Origin: Rallus limicola
Taxonomy: Eukaryota > Chordata > Aves > Gruiformes > Rallidae
Direction of reading: 5' to 3'
Assembly (NCBI GenBank): GCA_022605955.1
Contig: JAKCOZ010000008.1
Span: 21,448,583-21,512,582, forward strand
Length of the DNA stretch: 64,000 nucleotides
The notes beneath the pieces were generated by a model. That model saw only the letters and a program-made list of their open reading frames with translations, ran no database searches and was not told the DNA's origin. Both the position numbers and the translations under genes were made by a program. Below, one piece after another: positions 27,036 through 40,100 of this stretch (its first letter is position 1; each line of letters begins with the position of its first letter).

Positions 27036-30000
27036 CTACAAGAATTCACAACTAGAAATAAAGTATTAGGCACTTAGCAATTTAACAGTTTAGTCCAAGA
27101 TTCATTAATTTGTTCCAATATCTAAAGAAATCAAAATATCACATAAAGCCATTGCCTGCTTAGCTACCTATATGTTATTTTAAATCTAGTTGTCTTCTGT
27201 TTCACAGGCCATCTTATGAGTCAATTGATCAGCTTTGATGTGGCCAAACTTAATTTTACTTTGGAAATATTTAACTGTAGGGAAGTCCTCAAAAATAGAG
27301 GCACAAAATAACTACTAATAAAGTCACCAAAAGCCTCCAGCAGAAAAACAAATTTAAAAACTTAAGTAGGATTATTTAAGAAGCTAATTTCCAATTACTT
27401 CCTCTGCTGCTCACAAATATAATTCAATATGTTCCTTTTCAGCTGTCACTCCAGGAACCCAGCATTAATACCCTACTTTTCACGAGAAACTTCATCTCCA
27501 ACAAAATCTATTTCTTTTTCATGCTCTCAACAAGAACATCATATTGGATAGCATGATTGTTCTTCCTTTATATGATCAGTTTTAAGTTCAAATAATCAGT
27601 TTCAAAGATATTTCGCTTGCTCTAGGAGAGCACTACATTGGCAGGTGTTCCCTGCATGCAAAGCAGTGTGGTCACCAGTATGTCACAAGGCCCTAAAGCA
27701 ATTCCAAAGGTGCAAAAGCAGCTCACCTTACACAAACCTGGAGCCCATGAACAGCACTAATTTGATGACCTGGCTCTAGGTTCCCAAAACAAAAACATAG
27801 CAACTTTTTAATAGTTTGTTTATTAACTTTGGCAAGAAAAAATAAATATGATGAAACCTAATCTCAATCAAAATTTTCTTCCCAAACTTTATGAGGCTGT
27901 CAGAACAAATTAATACAAGATAGACATTGCTCGCCAGCACAAAGACTCCTGTAGCATGGTAACCGTACAAGAAAGCAAAAGACTTGAAAATCCAGAACTA
28001 TAGGCCCTGTAATTTCAAAGGCCAATCTTTAAAGACAGGTAAATCAGTATTTGAAATGCCACCAAAATGAAGCTAGAACAGGTGGACAAATTAGCTCTGC
28101 TGCTGCTAAATTTATAGCACAAAGGGGTGAGCTAGAGAAAAATCAACCCCTTGGACTTCTGAGCCCAAATTTTCAAAATAACTACTACAAGCAACTCACC
28201 TGAATAAAACAGCAGCAATAAACTGCTCTTCTCTTAACACTGAGAATTTTATACAATTGTAACATTGGAGTTACAGGAAAATGTCTGTGTTATGCACTCC
28301 AGTAGGTCTGAGCAGACACTTTGTTTAGAAATAATTCCACAGAGACAGGTAGTATCTTTATGGTAAAACAACACAAAAGCATGACAAATAGCCAATCAAG
28401 GAGCTTGAAAACTTCAACAAGGTTCCCAAATCTCCTTTGCTTCTCTAGCATTGCCACTGCTGGTAGGAACAATGGCGGCTCTCAGTTTTGGATACAGAGA
28501 AGTGCTGCTCCTGCACCCTCTTGGCGTGCCATCTTCCTTTAGGCCACAGAGTTTGAGAACCTCTGCAGCAGGAGTGTTAAAGGATCTTTTGGGCACAGGT
28601 TATCTGTGAACCACTCATGACACTGACCTTTGTCAATAACACATTCGCAGTGCTATCTCTACACATGTTTTTTAAAACATCTGGCAAATATCTGGAAGAG
28701 AAACCGGTTTGACAAGTGTCACCAGGCGCATAATTTTACATCAACTATGATGCTGACAGGCTTTATGTATGCTGCTCTGCAAGTCAGTAATACCACCAAA
28801 ACCCTTCCCCAAAGAGGTATTAAGGGATTAGGGACACTAGATTCACATTTACAGTGTAGTCATTGAGTCCTTAGTCAGGAGATGGAGAATTTGCTGTGGA
28901 GTACCTCAGATATTTTACTTCTTCCCTCATTCTCATCTTTTTAACACGACAACACAAATCATCTTCAGTTGCTTCAAACTCTCCTTGTTCTTCCTCATGT
29001 GTCACTCCACATAGCTATCACTAATATCCTACTGCTTGTGAGAAGAGTCCTCCTTCCTTCCCATGCTCTAACCATCAAATTATTACACAGCACTTTTTCC
29101 TTCTGAAGACATTACTTCAGCACAGAGCTGTCCTTGCCACTTACTACTTGGTGCTTCACTTTCGCTTCATTTCATAAATATTATCAATTTGATACACAAA
29201 TGAAATAGCCGCAATATCTGCCAGCCCTAGGCTTAAAATAAACAGAGGCCTTAAGAAACATGTAATATAGAAGTTTAAGAAAACACTGTTACCATTTTTA
29301 CTACCTGATTCTCAAAAAAAGAAATAATTTCCTGATAGCATCTCCTATACCCCAAAAACATGCAATTCCATCAGTAAAAAACAAAGCAAAAGTGCCACCA
29401 TAAGAGAACCATAGCAGAGAAAGTTTCCCTTTTGAAAGTGATGAATCATACATGATTACAAAAGTCATCCACCAACCTATTAATCCAAATGAAGAAAATA
29501 GTTTTGTGATCTCATTACACTTTAGGCACATCAGTCTCAAGTTTCTTTACGCTTCATGTTGATATTTTAAGATTAAAAGCTCTCCAACATCAAAATCTCC
29601 AAAACAAATTTTAATAAATGACTTTTCTTTTAATAAGACTAACACCTTATTAAAAGACTAGCATCTTATTAAAAGAGGAAGTTCGAAACTTGACATCAAA
29701 TCTTTACATACAGACATTTAGATACTTCCCCTGAAGGGGGACTGCCCTTTAAATCAAGTATTTTGTAAGCTTAACTTCATTGTATGTAAATATTTTCAGA
29801 TATTTGCCTTTACAAAGAGCTCAAGTTCTACTTTTTGAAATCAATCTCCAGCTCTGTTCACTAGGTTTCCACATGAAATTCGTATTCTACCACAATTTAC
29901 TGACCTCAGAAACTTCCCAAATGACCATAAAAAGTTTCTCCAGCTGCGAGCGGAAGGAAACAGGCAATGCAAAACCAGTCGCATCACCCACCACCTACTG

Positions 30001-30668
30001 CTAGCTTGTCCTGGCACCTCTCAGTTAAACCAGGATACTGAACTTCGTTCATTTTAAGCTTCATTACCCAGCTATTTCTGTTTGGAAGCATCCTACGGAA
30101 GTCCCACACTTCGTAAAGCCTGAATTTAAAAGGCAAACAGGTTCCATCTCCGAGGAGATGGAGCAAGGAGTGGGTGGGTCAGGCGCTTTTTTTGAAGCCC
30201 AGCCTTGTTTTGAAGCCTGAGAGAGCGGGCGCCAGAAGCCCGGGGAGCGAGTCCGAGGGCCCGCGGACAGAGAAGGCGGCAGCAGAGGTCAGCTTCAGTT
30301 CCCGGCACCGCCTTTCTGTCCAGCCTCCCGGTCAGCCGGGAAAAGCCCACGGCTCCACTACCCCCACGCTCCCGAGCGGGCCGGGAAGCCGCCTGTCGCC
30401 CCCTTCCCGCACCCACGACTCTCTTCCGAGGCTGCGCCCCAGCCCGCCGCCGCCGCGCTCCCACGGCCCACCCGGCTGCCAGCAGCGAGGCAGAGGAAGG
30501 CTGGGGCACCAGCCGTCCACCCGCCCTGCTCCGCTGCGGCCCCCAAGAACACGGGGCCTGACCCAGGTCACAAGCAGCGCCGGGAGCCTCTCTTCCCGCC
30601 GCCTCGCCCACTGCAGAGCCAGTCCCTACCGCTCGGGGCCAGGCCGCTCCTCCCCCGCCAGCACGTAC
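27036..30668 (-). other. LNPK: Inferred 5' UTR intron of LNPK
   Basis: 3.6 kb between the start-codon exon and the inferred non-coding first exon. AT-rich, with a small hairpin/repeat cluster at 29627-29676. The last ~500 bases enter the CpG island. The extent depends on the inferred exon 1 donor. Confidence 0.6.
29627..29676. repeat. Hairpin with repeated TTATTAAAAG
   Basis: CTTTTAATAAG (29627-29637) pairs perfectly with CTTATTAAAAG (29646-29656) across an 8-base loop. TCTTATTAAAAG then recurs in direct orientation about 20 bases further on. Confidence 0.85.
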
Positions 30669-31060
30669 CTACCGCGGGCCGGGCCGCGCATCCCGCCGCC
30701 ACCGCCGCCCGCCGAAGGAGGGGCCCAACCGTCCGAGGGGCGCTCCCATCAGGCCCCGCGCGTCCCCGACAGCCAATCAGCGCCCGGCCGCCGCAGGGCG
30801 CGCTGGAACAGAGGCGAGGCGGGGCCGGGCCGTTGTATGCGGCGGGGCTGGTGTAGGGGCGCGGCGTGGTCGGGCGGTGGCATGGTGCGGAGCAGCACGG
30901 CGCGGCTGGCCAGGCAGCCAGGTCCCGTCACGGGCTGTTCCGTCACTCCTGGGGCCTGCGCCGAGCCGGGTGGAAGCGGGCAAGTGTTGGAGGTAGTCAC
31001 CGCTTTCCCGCCGGGGGAGCAGGGGAGGCGGAGGCCGGCTTCCGGCTCTCTCTGATAGTT
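30160..31060. promoter_or_regulatory. CpG island promoter of LNPK
   Basis: An abrupt GC- and CpG-rich block inside AT-rich DNA, at the expected 5' end of LNPK. It contains many GC boxes and a CCAAT box (AGCCAATCAG, CCAAT at 30773-30777) just upstream of the inferred first exon. Long open frames on both strands, up to 293 codons, are explained by base composition. Bidirectional initiation is possible but no plus-strand exon was recognised. Confidence 0.8.
30669..30760 (-). other. LNPK: Probable non-coding first exon of LNPK
   Basis: In the CpG island the minus strand carries a donor TAG|GTACGT at 30668/30669, 3.6 kb upstream of the start-codon exon. The transcription start is not visible; the right border is a guess just inside the CCAAT box. 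An alternative donor GCG|GTAGGT lies four bases away. Confidence 0.5.
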
Positions 31061-31619
31061 ATTCATGGAAAAGGAGCGTTTTAGCACTGAAACCTGGGAG
31101 TGCGAGAGTGAAACTGTCGTGCGAGGGTTTGCAGCGTCCCCCCGGCGGCCCCACGTTCAGCCGCTGCCGGTGTGGCAGGTGCTGACATAGGTCAGCATTC
31201 TCCCTGCAGCAGGTCCTGCGCTCCAGACCCTGGGGCCAGAGGCCTGCCGTTTGGCTTGCTCAGATGGAAGTGGCACTCTGCATTCCTCTAATAAGCACTG
31301 CTCTTCTAACAGTGCCCTCGATCCTGGAGCTCTGCTTTATTGGTTTTTCCTAACATTGTGTCCTTTCGTGGCTGGCACCTGTCACTGCGTGCCCAGTGCC
31401 GAGGGGATGGAAGGACAGAGGATGCCTGCTCTGTTTGCGCTTTCTCACAGGGTCTTTGGCACCCCACTAGAAAGTTCTACTGCTGCAGCTGCACAAGTGT
31501 GCACACAGATGTGGTAGAGACTGCCAGAGCACTCTGAAGCAGAATTTCTGCTCAACTGTATAACGATGCACCGTAACATGGCCTCCAAATGTTGGGGGTT
31601 TTCCAGCTGTGGCTTGACC
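31061..31619. other. Intergenic, edge of CpG island
   Basis: Moderate GC DNA upstream of LNPK. Short overlapping open frames at 31251-31537 look like composition effects. No gene recognised. Confidence 0.7.
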
Positions 31620-32148
31620 GTGGCTGGTGAGCAAACACACACACAGCCTACTGCCCACTCCCCCTCAGTGGGATGGGGGAGACGCTAGGAAGAGGGAAAA
31701 CAAGAATACTCATGGACTGGGTTAAAAGGAAGCAGTAAGTGAAAGAAAGAAAACTGATGCAAGGGAAGTAACACGTGACCTCCCACAAGCAAGACAGGTG
31801 CCCAGCCAGGCTCTCAAGAATTTGTCTACCCTGGAAGGCAAACCCCACCTTCTTATTTTGCTACCCCAGATTTGCTGCTGCACATGATGTTAGATGGTAT
31901 GGAACATCCCTTTGGCCAATCCAGGTCTGCTGCCCTTACCTTTTCTCCTCCCAATTCCCTGCCCATCTCCCACTCACTAAAGGAGCATGCCATGAAAAAG
32001 AAAAAACCTTGATACTGTGTAAGTACTGTTCAGGAGTGGCTTCAACATCGCTGTGTTACCTGCTCTGGTCTAGTCACAAAATCCAAAACGCAGCAGCATA
32101 CAGGCTGCTGTGAAGAAAGTCAACTCCATCCCACTCACACCCAGTACA
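31620..32148 (+). mobile_element. Solo LTR-like avian endogenous retroviral repeat, copy 2
   Basis: Same layout as the copy at 25085-25579: GTGGGATGGGGGAGACGCTA near the start, TGATGTTAGATGGTATGGAA, CATCCCTTTGGCCAATCCAG, CTTGATACTGTGTAAGTACT, CACAAAATCCAAAACGCAGC and GTGAAGAAAGTCAACTCCAT near the end, closing on CCAGTACA. The 3' end in CA fits an LTR; the 5' border is approximate. No internal genes adjoin it. It lies about 0.8 kb upstream of the LNPK promoter. Confidence 0.78.
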
Positions 32149-35100
32149 TCAATTTTAAAAATAATTTAAATCCAAACAGAATAGGCAAGGCTTTTAGGCC
32201 AGGCAAGGACAAACAAGATATCCCACCACCTTTTCAGGCAACAGAATTAGCTTCAAGCTTCAAGTAGTAGAACTGGTGAATCTGATCATATGCCAGGCAT
32301 TCATTCTTAGTTTTGACATTGGGAAATTAATTATTATAGTGTCTGCCAGTGTTCAGAGTGAACCTTTCTACATTGATAGCTAGTTCCACTGTCAGCTGAG
32401 TCACAGCTTTAGCTGCAAATCATGGTCTAGAATGGGCTGCAAGTAAGTTCATAAAGCAAAAGCAAAATAATGGCAGTCAATGCAGAGCCACTAGAAATGC
32501 TCAACTATGAGTTACAGAGGTCAAAACTGTAACCTACATCTGCAGCTTTATTTTCCTCATTGAGACCTAGACTGTGCCTTCATTTCCAAGAGGAAAAAGA
32601 CCCAGTGACTAAGCCTTTCCTTCACTTTAGCTGGCACTCTAGAACTATATCTGCTTAAATCCTTGCAGCAGTGACTATCCCTCTGCTGAGGGGATGTCTT
32701 CAATTTAATTTCAGATTAAATATAGCTATGGTTAACCTCTGATTTTGACATTATTAAGTGTTGTGTTGCTGGAGAGAAGCTGATTTAAATCTTCATCTTC
32801 AAGCTGAAGATAAAGCATACCAACATCTTTTTTAGTGTTCTAGCATAGTATCCACTTAAACCCAAATAATCACAATATCATATTCAAAGGCTTTTTCAGA
32901 TGCTGTAGGCAATGCTGTCATCTCCACGAATCTTCTCACTCTTTTTCCAGAATTGTCAAGTTACCACAAAACCCAGCCCTGATTCAGGGCTGAACCAGAA
33001 TTGTGAGGAAGATCCCAGGCTGTGCTTATGTCCTTGGGCGCTGTTACAGAACTGATTTTTTTTATGCCAGCCTCCTCCATGAAGTTCTAACAGCTGCTAT
33101 ACAATTATTATTCTATCTAGCTGTTAGTTTTTAAAAAGTATTATTAACTCCCTTTATCAAAGTTTAGTCCCTCATCTGTTAAGTCCCTCAGCTTTGCAAT
33201 GATTACATGCAGCTACCTGTTTGCTTCAGAGCCAAGATCTATCTAAAAGAACTGGTACCCATGTAGCTGGTGAGAATAAAGCCATAACTTCAATCGGTCA
33301 GCCAAAAATTTTCATTCACCTGGTTCAAACCTGCCCCCTACAGAGTATTTAAAACACTAAATAAATTCAAAGTCTTTATAAATGTTATTGGTGTTTAACC
33401 AGATTCTGCATAATCACTCTTAACAGCAGAGTACCTCTCTAGAATTTTCCCCATCATCATAGATAGCATTTAGCACTTACAGTCCCTCCATATGTAGAAC
33501 ACTGAGCAATTAATCATCTTTTTTTTTAATGGTTCGTTCTTGCGACACTATTTTGCCTTCAACAAGAGTTTTCCCATGGTAACATCCATAACACTCAGAT
33601 ATATTAAGAATATACATAGCCTAGTAGTTTGATTTGGTTTTTTAAATAAATATATGGTCCTATACATCCTTAGGAAAATGTTATCTAGCTAAGAGAAGCT
33701 TAACTTTGCTAATTTGTGTTTACTTGAAGTATTTCATTACTCTTCCAAAGTATGTTCAGCATCCTCTTAAAGTAGACCCTTTTGGACTTCTCTGGCTAGT
33801 GAGACCATGCAGTTAGACACAAGGAAAATGTAGATGTTGAAACAGAACCACTGTCTACACTGCAAATGGAGATGTGATTGCAACAAATGAGGGTACCTAG
33901 GTAGCTTTAAGGTCACAGGCTCCACTTCCCATACCACTGTTGGCTGTAGTCTGAGCATGCTGCCATCGCACCAATTTTTTCGTGAGTTGGAGAATTAGGT
34001 GCTGCTGCGTGCTGCATTGCTCAGACCAAAACTGGAGTACCATTCCCCAGTTACTCCAGTTTGGTTAGCCAATCTGCACTCATTGCTGTACACCACAGGG
34101 ATTCCAGCAAAAGCACAGCTTCACTTCAGGCCACTTCCTCATGCCCTGGGGGCACCTTGGAGATGAAAGCAAACCTGAGCTGTGAGGGACGAAGTCCAGG
34201 CACTCCTCCGCGCTGCTCTGCTCTCCACCTGCAAAGCTGCTCTATTGCTGCTGGTGGAGTGGACTCAGTGTGGGCACTTGGATTGCTGCAGCATCCTGAC
34301 AGCCCATCCTCGACTGAACGTACCACAGCTGGTGGAGTCAGCGTAAGCCAAAACTCAATCAAGCCAACGATGGATCATTTTTCTCGGGGCCCAGGCTCTG
34401 TTTCCTCTGCATCTTAAACAGAATGAGTGCATGCTGGCACTTAGCAAATGACACATACGTAGTAATTAACATACATGTGAATGTCCTGTGTGATTCAGCT
34501 TTGCTTAAAAAAAAATTAGTAAGATGTTTGATGAAGCAGTATACATAATTAATAACTTCCTTGTGAGGGCATATCTACAGTGAAAGTTATATCAAACCTG
34601 CACTTTACTCTTAACAGACATGACTGACTACAATGATTCCAGCCTACTTCTTGTCTTGCTTAGATGCAAGTTTCAGTAGGACTGGGAAAAATTCTAGATA
34701 AAACTTTTCAGATTCCAAGGGGCTGATGAAGCCCTTGTCGAGGGAACTAGTGAGCTAGAAAGAGTTCTGGCCTGAAGCCATGAGGCAGATACAGCTTTGA
34801 AGCTTCAAGAAAGGCTTAAAAATTAATTAACCAAATAAATTGTGTTTAATTCATGACATTTTAATCATTTCAGAGCATACAAAAAAGGTGACATTCACAA
34901 GGTGAGGTGATTTTAATGCCATATTTTGGCATGATATGCTTTAGAAATACACTCTGCAACAGCAGTGCTGAGGAAGATATCATAGCTTTGGTTTAATTTT
35001 TTATATGCAATATTATGTGCTTCTTTTGATGTTCTGATCCAACTGTAATGTTTGCAGTGTCAGATGTCAGTATTATTACAGGTGATTCTTATCACCTGAG

Positions 35101-35155
35101 CTTTTTTGGCATTTCATCATGTAGCACATTTCAGTGCTCCAGTGTTTTTGTGAAG
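32149..35155. other. Intergenic spacer, AT-rich
   Basis: No gene recognised. A slightly more GC-rich segment at about 34060-34420 carries an open frame lacking an ATG start. A near-perfect 13 bp stem hairpin is at 34026-34064. Confidence 0.7.
34026..34064. repeat. Short hairpin
   Basis: CCAAAACTGGAGTA (34026-34039) and TACTCCAGTTTGG (34052-34064) are inverted copies with one extra A, separated by 12 bases. Confidence 0.85.
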
Positions 35156-35200
35156 TCATAGAATCATAGAATTGTCCTTTGCATCTAACTCTTCCTGTTA
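35156..35200 (-). mobile_element. CR1 3' tail fragment
   Basis: CATAGAATCATAGAATTGTC is the complement of the ATTCTATGATTCTATG tail of avian CR1 LINEs. Only the extreme 3' end is preserved. Confidence 0.75.
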
Positions 35201-35373
35201 GATTATTATTACCTGAGAAAGAAATACATAATCCATCTGGTCAAAAGATCCCATTTCAAGTGAATGGCTCATATAAAAATCTTTTAACTGTTGCATACAG
35301 CCATCAGAAAAAGCCAAGATCGGCTTTTACATTCCATAAAATATTCTTGCTGTGACTAAGACATTTTCTTTTC

Positions 35374-35540
35374 ATTAATAATAATAATTATTATTACTAA
35401 TATTATTATTATTACTTACTGTTCTTTACTATTGCTTTTGCTACTGCCATTGCTACCGTTACTACTGCCATTGTTGCTGTTACTGCTATTGCTATATGAG
35501 TATTGCTATTAGCTATTTGTAGTGCAATTATTACTATTAT
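35374..35540. repeat. Degenerate trinucleotide array
   Basis: ATT/AAT repeats that switch strand at a perfect AATAATAATTATTATT palindrome, grading into imperfect TTACTG/CCATTG/CTA triplets with period three. An old, decaying microsatellite. Confidence 0.88.
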
Positions 35541-36349
35541 CCTTTTGTTGGTTATTACTCTGTGGCAAAAATGTAAACATTTAAAGGCTTTAAATAAAAT
35601 AATTTAAAAAAAAAATCCAAACCAACAAAATGTTGTTCTTAGTGTCTCATATCTTTTTTGCTGATTCCCTAGCATGAACTTTTCCATACTTGAAAGATCA
35701 TCAAGTTTAAAGCAATAATGGCAATCTCATCTTCATTTGAGTACTATAAATCTCTGACAGTATGTTTAGGAACATGTTTAAACTTTGGATTATTTTTGTG
35801 GCACAATGAATCAGGGAAGTGATTTCTCATAAAAGACTGAAATGTATGTTTATTCTGTCATTAAGACCTCATGAACAAACAGAAGAAGCCTAGTGTGAAA
35901 TTGTCACATGAGAAGCAGAAAGATGGTTTTGTGTCAATTTGAGATGTTGTGCTTCAAATCATGTATGAAGTTTTAGAAGTGGTTATTATACATGTGTAAG
36001 TACATTCCCTTCCCTGATGGTCATGACTTCAAGCTTCTGACTCTTTAATGCTCAAAGTGAGTAATACATGTTTATAGTTAGAAAAATTACTGTATAAACA
36101 ATAACTCAATGTTCTGTAAAAAAGCATACTAAATCAATTTTCCCTAGTCTCCAAATGAAAGCATGATTATTCTTACTGAAAGTATTTGAGCTGTACTAAG
36201 TCAGCTATATTATTTTTGCTTCCTGGAGCAGTTTGCTCTTTAAACAAATTAGGGTTCTGATTCAACAGGATTCTTCCTCTTTAATAAACACATAAGTACA
36301 TCCTTAAATTTTATTAACATCTATTTCCTCGAAGCTAAATAAAATAAAG

Positions 36350-37150
36350 AATGCTTTCCAATAGCCTTTTTAATATGGTTGTGCCTACTGGGCAAAGTGG
36401 GAACTAACCCAACCAAATGAGAACCAAATTATGAAGTAATTTGAATGAAACTCCTGTTGACCTTAAGAGGATTTTTACTTGATTAAGAATAATGGAATTT
36501 GGAACCGAGTAAATGCGATTCAAGGGGCAAACGAGAACACGCTGCCCGTACTGCAGCGAGCCTCCCTTCCAGGGCACCGCGTGTGTGTGCAGAGCACAGA
36601 CAAGTGTGGGAACGGTATCCCATTTCTATTCAACCTGACTGCGTTTTAGTGCTTACTTATTAGTCAAGCTGGAGGAGACAGGCAATGAGAGGGAAAGTTC
36701 TAATTAGCACATATATTTTGCTTTTGATAACTGCTCAGAGTGGTAGATAGAACATCGCCTGCGTTAAATGCATTTCATACATACTCCAGATTGTTACAAG
36801 AGCTTACTTTAATGAAGTATTAAATTTACATATAAAATTGTTTTCAGCAAAGTACTGAGAACTGGATCTGCTAATAAGCTTTGTTCTGGTTGGAAACGAA
36901 ACGGAACCACGGAGTCCCAGAATGCCAGAAATAGGACAATAAATATTTTTGGCACAGTTTCAAAGGTGCATAATGCCAGACATAGACATGTAAAAATAAT
37001 GGCAAGCTCTACAAAGATTATAAAAGAAATAAAATCACAGTTCGTAATTCATATAATCATGTTAAATAGCAGGCTTATAAACCAATTCATATAATAAAAT
37101 CCACATGTAAAAGTATCTGTGATTTCATTCAGTTAAAGATGACAGATATT
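36350..37150. promoter_or_regulatory. Candidate conserved non-coding element
   Basis: Unique-looking block, AT-rich with interspersed CpGs unlike its flanks. It has dense homeobox-type cores (CTAATTAGCAC, CTTGATTAAG, TTATTAGTC) and a short GC-rich centre around 36525-36600. No coding potential. Position in the LNPK-EVX2 spacer makes a HOXD-acting enhancer plausible, but conservation was not tested. Confidence 0.4.
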
Positions 37151-40100
37151 AGAGCCCCCCCTTGAAATATATCATGCAAGCTGAAGGATGATGAACAGTT
37201 GCTTTGTGTTCACATTTAATGGCATAACCTCTGCTAGTCTTTTCATACATGTGATTTTCAAATAACTTTTCAAAGAATGTGAAATTCAAGTGTTTGGAAT
37301 TTCAGAGTGTATTTCAGCTACCGAGTATCCTTTAATACAACTACTACTGCTTCAAGTTTAGATAAGAGATTTTAAAATCTGAATTTACAGTCCCTTCATA
37401 TGCAAAACTCACAGTCAACGTGATTTTCTCATAGTAGGTCATGCTAGTAAATGTCTGAAACAGAGCTTGAGTGAATCCTATTAGAAGGACGTAGAAATAA
37501 ATATATTCCCTTTCTTAAAATAAATCTATTTCATTAAGTACATATAGAAGGTGGACAAACCCCAGAATTTCTACTGTAATCACTGTGATAACTTCAAGGT
37601 AATTCCAAGCCTGCTTTGCTTTGATAGAGGTGCTCAGGTAAAATTAACATGTCTTGAATTTTAAAAACACATTTGGGAACTGCCATTTCAGAGCAATTAG
37701 TTGGGTTTCTAATGCATATTTTTGGGGTACTCTCCACATTCCGGTCATAAACTGACCCATAATCAACCAGTCAAAAGTAAGGCTGTGATAAGTCAAAGAT
37801 AAAGTGCAGGTGGGATGTGGGGGAAGAGAACTTGAAATAAAGCTTTGAGGTTTTTTAGTCAAAACAAACTAGAAAAAAATGTACTAGAAAAGGCTCAATT
37901 TCCGACACAGGTAGCACATCAAACTGAGTCCTACGAATTAAAAAGGTTACCAGGAAATATAAATAGCATGTAGTGAAGTCTAGGAGTTTTGCTTTAGGGC
38001 AAAATATGTAGTTTTGTTATGTCTGAGTTATTTTATTAAGTCATATATATTTATCAATACTAGATCAGTTCTTCCATGCCAAACAAACAGAAAAAAATAC
38101 TGTAACACATTTTATGCTCGTTGGTGATTTTGCTTCTTTACTAAGGATAGTCATTTGACACTTGTTATTTAATTATCTTCACTTTAAGACAGGTAGACGC
38201 TAATCTCAAACAGCATACTGCAAAATGAAATCTTGCTTAATCTCATTTTGCTAACTGCCTGTCTTAGTATTCTTCAAAACATCACAGCCTCTCTTAATTT
38301 TCACAAAAAACTATATCTGTGCTGCACTGAGAAGATCAGTGAAAAATAACAATATTTGGCACATTGCTAAGAAATGGGTAATATCTTACTGATGGCCATT
38401 TGTTTCTTTCCTTGTATTTAAGATGTAAGCTGTTTGGTGCAGACTCTGTTTCATGCTTGATTGAGTCATGGCTAGCAAATCAGGTCCTGGGATTCCCAGA
38501 AACTTCCACAAGTGCAACTATATATCTTCTGTTCTGTAAAGTAATGTACTAAGTGATACCTATCTGGTATAAGTTTTGACAGATCATAAGCTTTCCTATT
38601 TGGTTTGTTTGCTTACTCTTTGATTTACCAAGAAAACTTAGAGAAAGGTTTTGTGTGTTCATGTGAGATACTGCAGGGAATCTGATTTTCTGAAATTACT
38701 AATTGTCAAAACTTGGCAAAATCAAATCTCTTTGAAATGGTTTGGGCTTGGCATCCAAGAGCAGAGGAATCCAACCATACTTGTTAGGTAAATTTCTAAT
38801 CTTGAACTGTGCATCTTCCTATTTTTTCCAGTTTTTTGGAACATAACTTCTGGAGTATGCAGATTACTTTCCCTTTTTGTTGTAATATAACAAAAAATTA
38901 ACAGTAAAAATAAATCATTACATTATTGCTGAGAAAAGTGCAGGCACCACACATATTTCTAACAATCTATAAATGCATTCCTACAAACTTGTTTATTGGA
39001 TAAGTCTGGCCATAAATTGTCCAGGACACAGAACTTTATATGAAAAGAGCAGAACATTGAACAAAAACATTATAAACCCATAGTATTAGATTTAAAGTAA
39101 AGTAACCACAAACTCCTAAACATCTATCCCAAAACTCACAATCTTTATAATGAAAGGAAAAGACCACATCATATAACTGTCTTAGCCAGGCAACTCGGCA
39201 TTTAACTTGTTTATTTTTCAGTTAAACAAAATCCAAATATCTCTGGGGAAGACAATGCTAATAACAAACATAACCACATAAGCTTTGTGTATGAAATTCA
39301 ATTTTAGCTTTAGTAGGGCCTGTCAAATTGGAAATTCTAGTAAAAAGCCAATAAACCTTAATCAAATTCTATCACACAGAGAGATTGGACATTTTGTTTT
39401 TACCCAGTTTGCTCCAGAGTTTCTGCTCTGATCCCGAGTCCCAAAATACTTATGTATTCCTTTGATATTATTCTGAGCTTTGCAAGTAATTTACCACACT
39501 TTTTAATAAGGAAATTACATCTTAATAGAAAAAATCCTGTTTAACGAGCACATTTGAGAAAAGGAAGAATATTTGCCTTTTGATTTTCTGGTGATGTTAA
39601 GAATTTTCTTGAATGCATGACTCCCTCCAGGTAGAACTGCTGTTGATTTCCCTAAGAGCAGGAACAGCCTGCTTGTGCAATAGCCACCTGCGGTCTGCTG
39701 ATTTTAAAGCTTTCCCAAAGACACTTCTTTGGCATTCCTTTCAAAAGTATGTGCATTGGCACCTATTTGTTAAATTAATTTATATAGATCTAAAATAAGT
39801 TATTTGCTTCTTCACACTGTGCTTAACTGCTTTTATTACACTGACATCATCTTTTGTTCTTTAACATGTGCTTTCCTTAATTTAGAATTTACATCTTCTC
39901 TATTTGAGAGTTGGATGAATTACACCCTAATCCTTCATCAGACTCCCAGTGGGATGTTTTAGCTGGGTGCTTCCCCAAGACTTTATTAGGCTTCCACACA
40001 GTCATAGGTGTCCACACATAATGTAAGACTGAGACCTGACTCCCTCTGATACTCCTGTGAAACAAATCTCCTTCATTACTTGGCCATCTTAATCTATTCT

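Noticed and set aside
28414..28596. Short minus-strand frame near a GC-richer patch in the LNPK 5' intron
   Set aside because: Considered as a processed pseudogene or alternative first exon, but no recognised protein and no convincing splice pair.
30174..31055. 293-codon plus-strand open frame
   Set aside because: Lies in the LNPK CpG island, is Pro/Arg/Gly/Ser-rich in a manner set by GC content, and overlaps long frames on the other strand. No domain or splice evidence.
33300..33350. GGTTCAAAC resembling a tRNA B box
   Set aside because: No matching A box or cloverleaf in the surrounding 80 bases.
34061..34417. 118-codon frame in a GC-richer patch
   Set aside because: Begins with TTG rather than ATG and is low complexity; an opposing frame of similar quality overlaps it.
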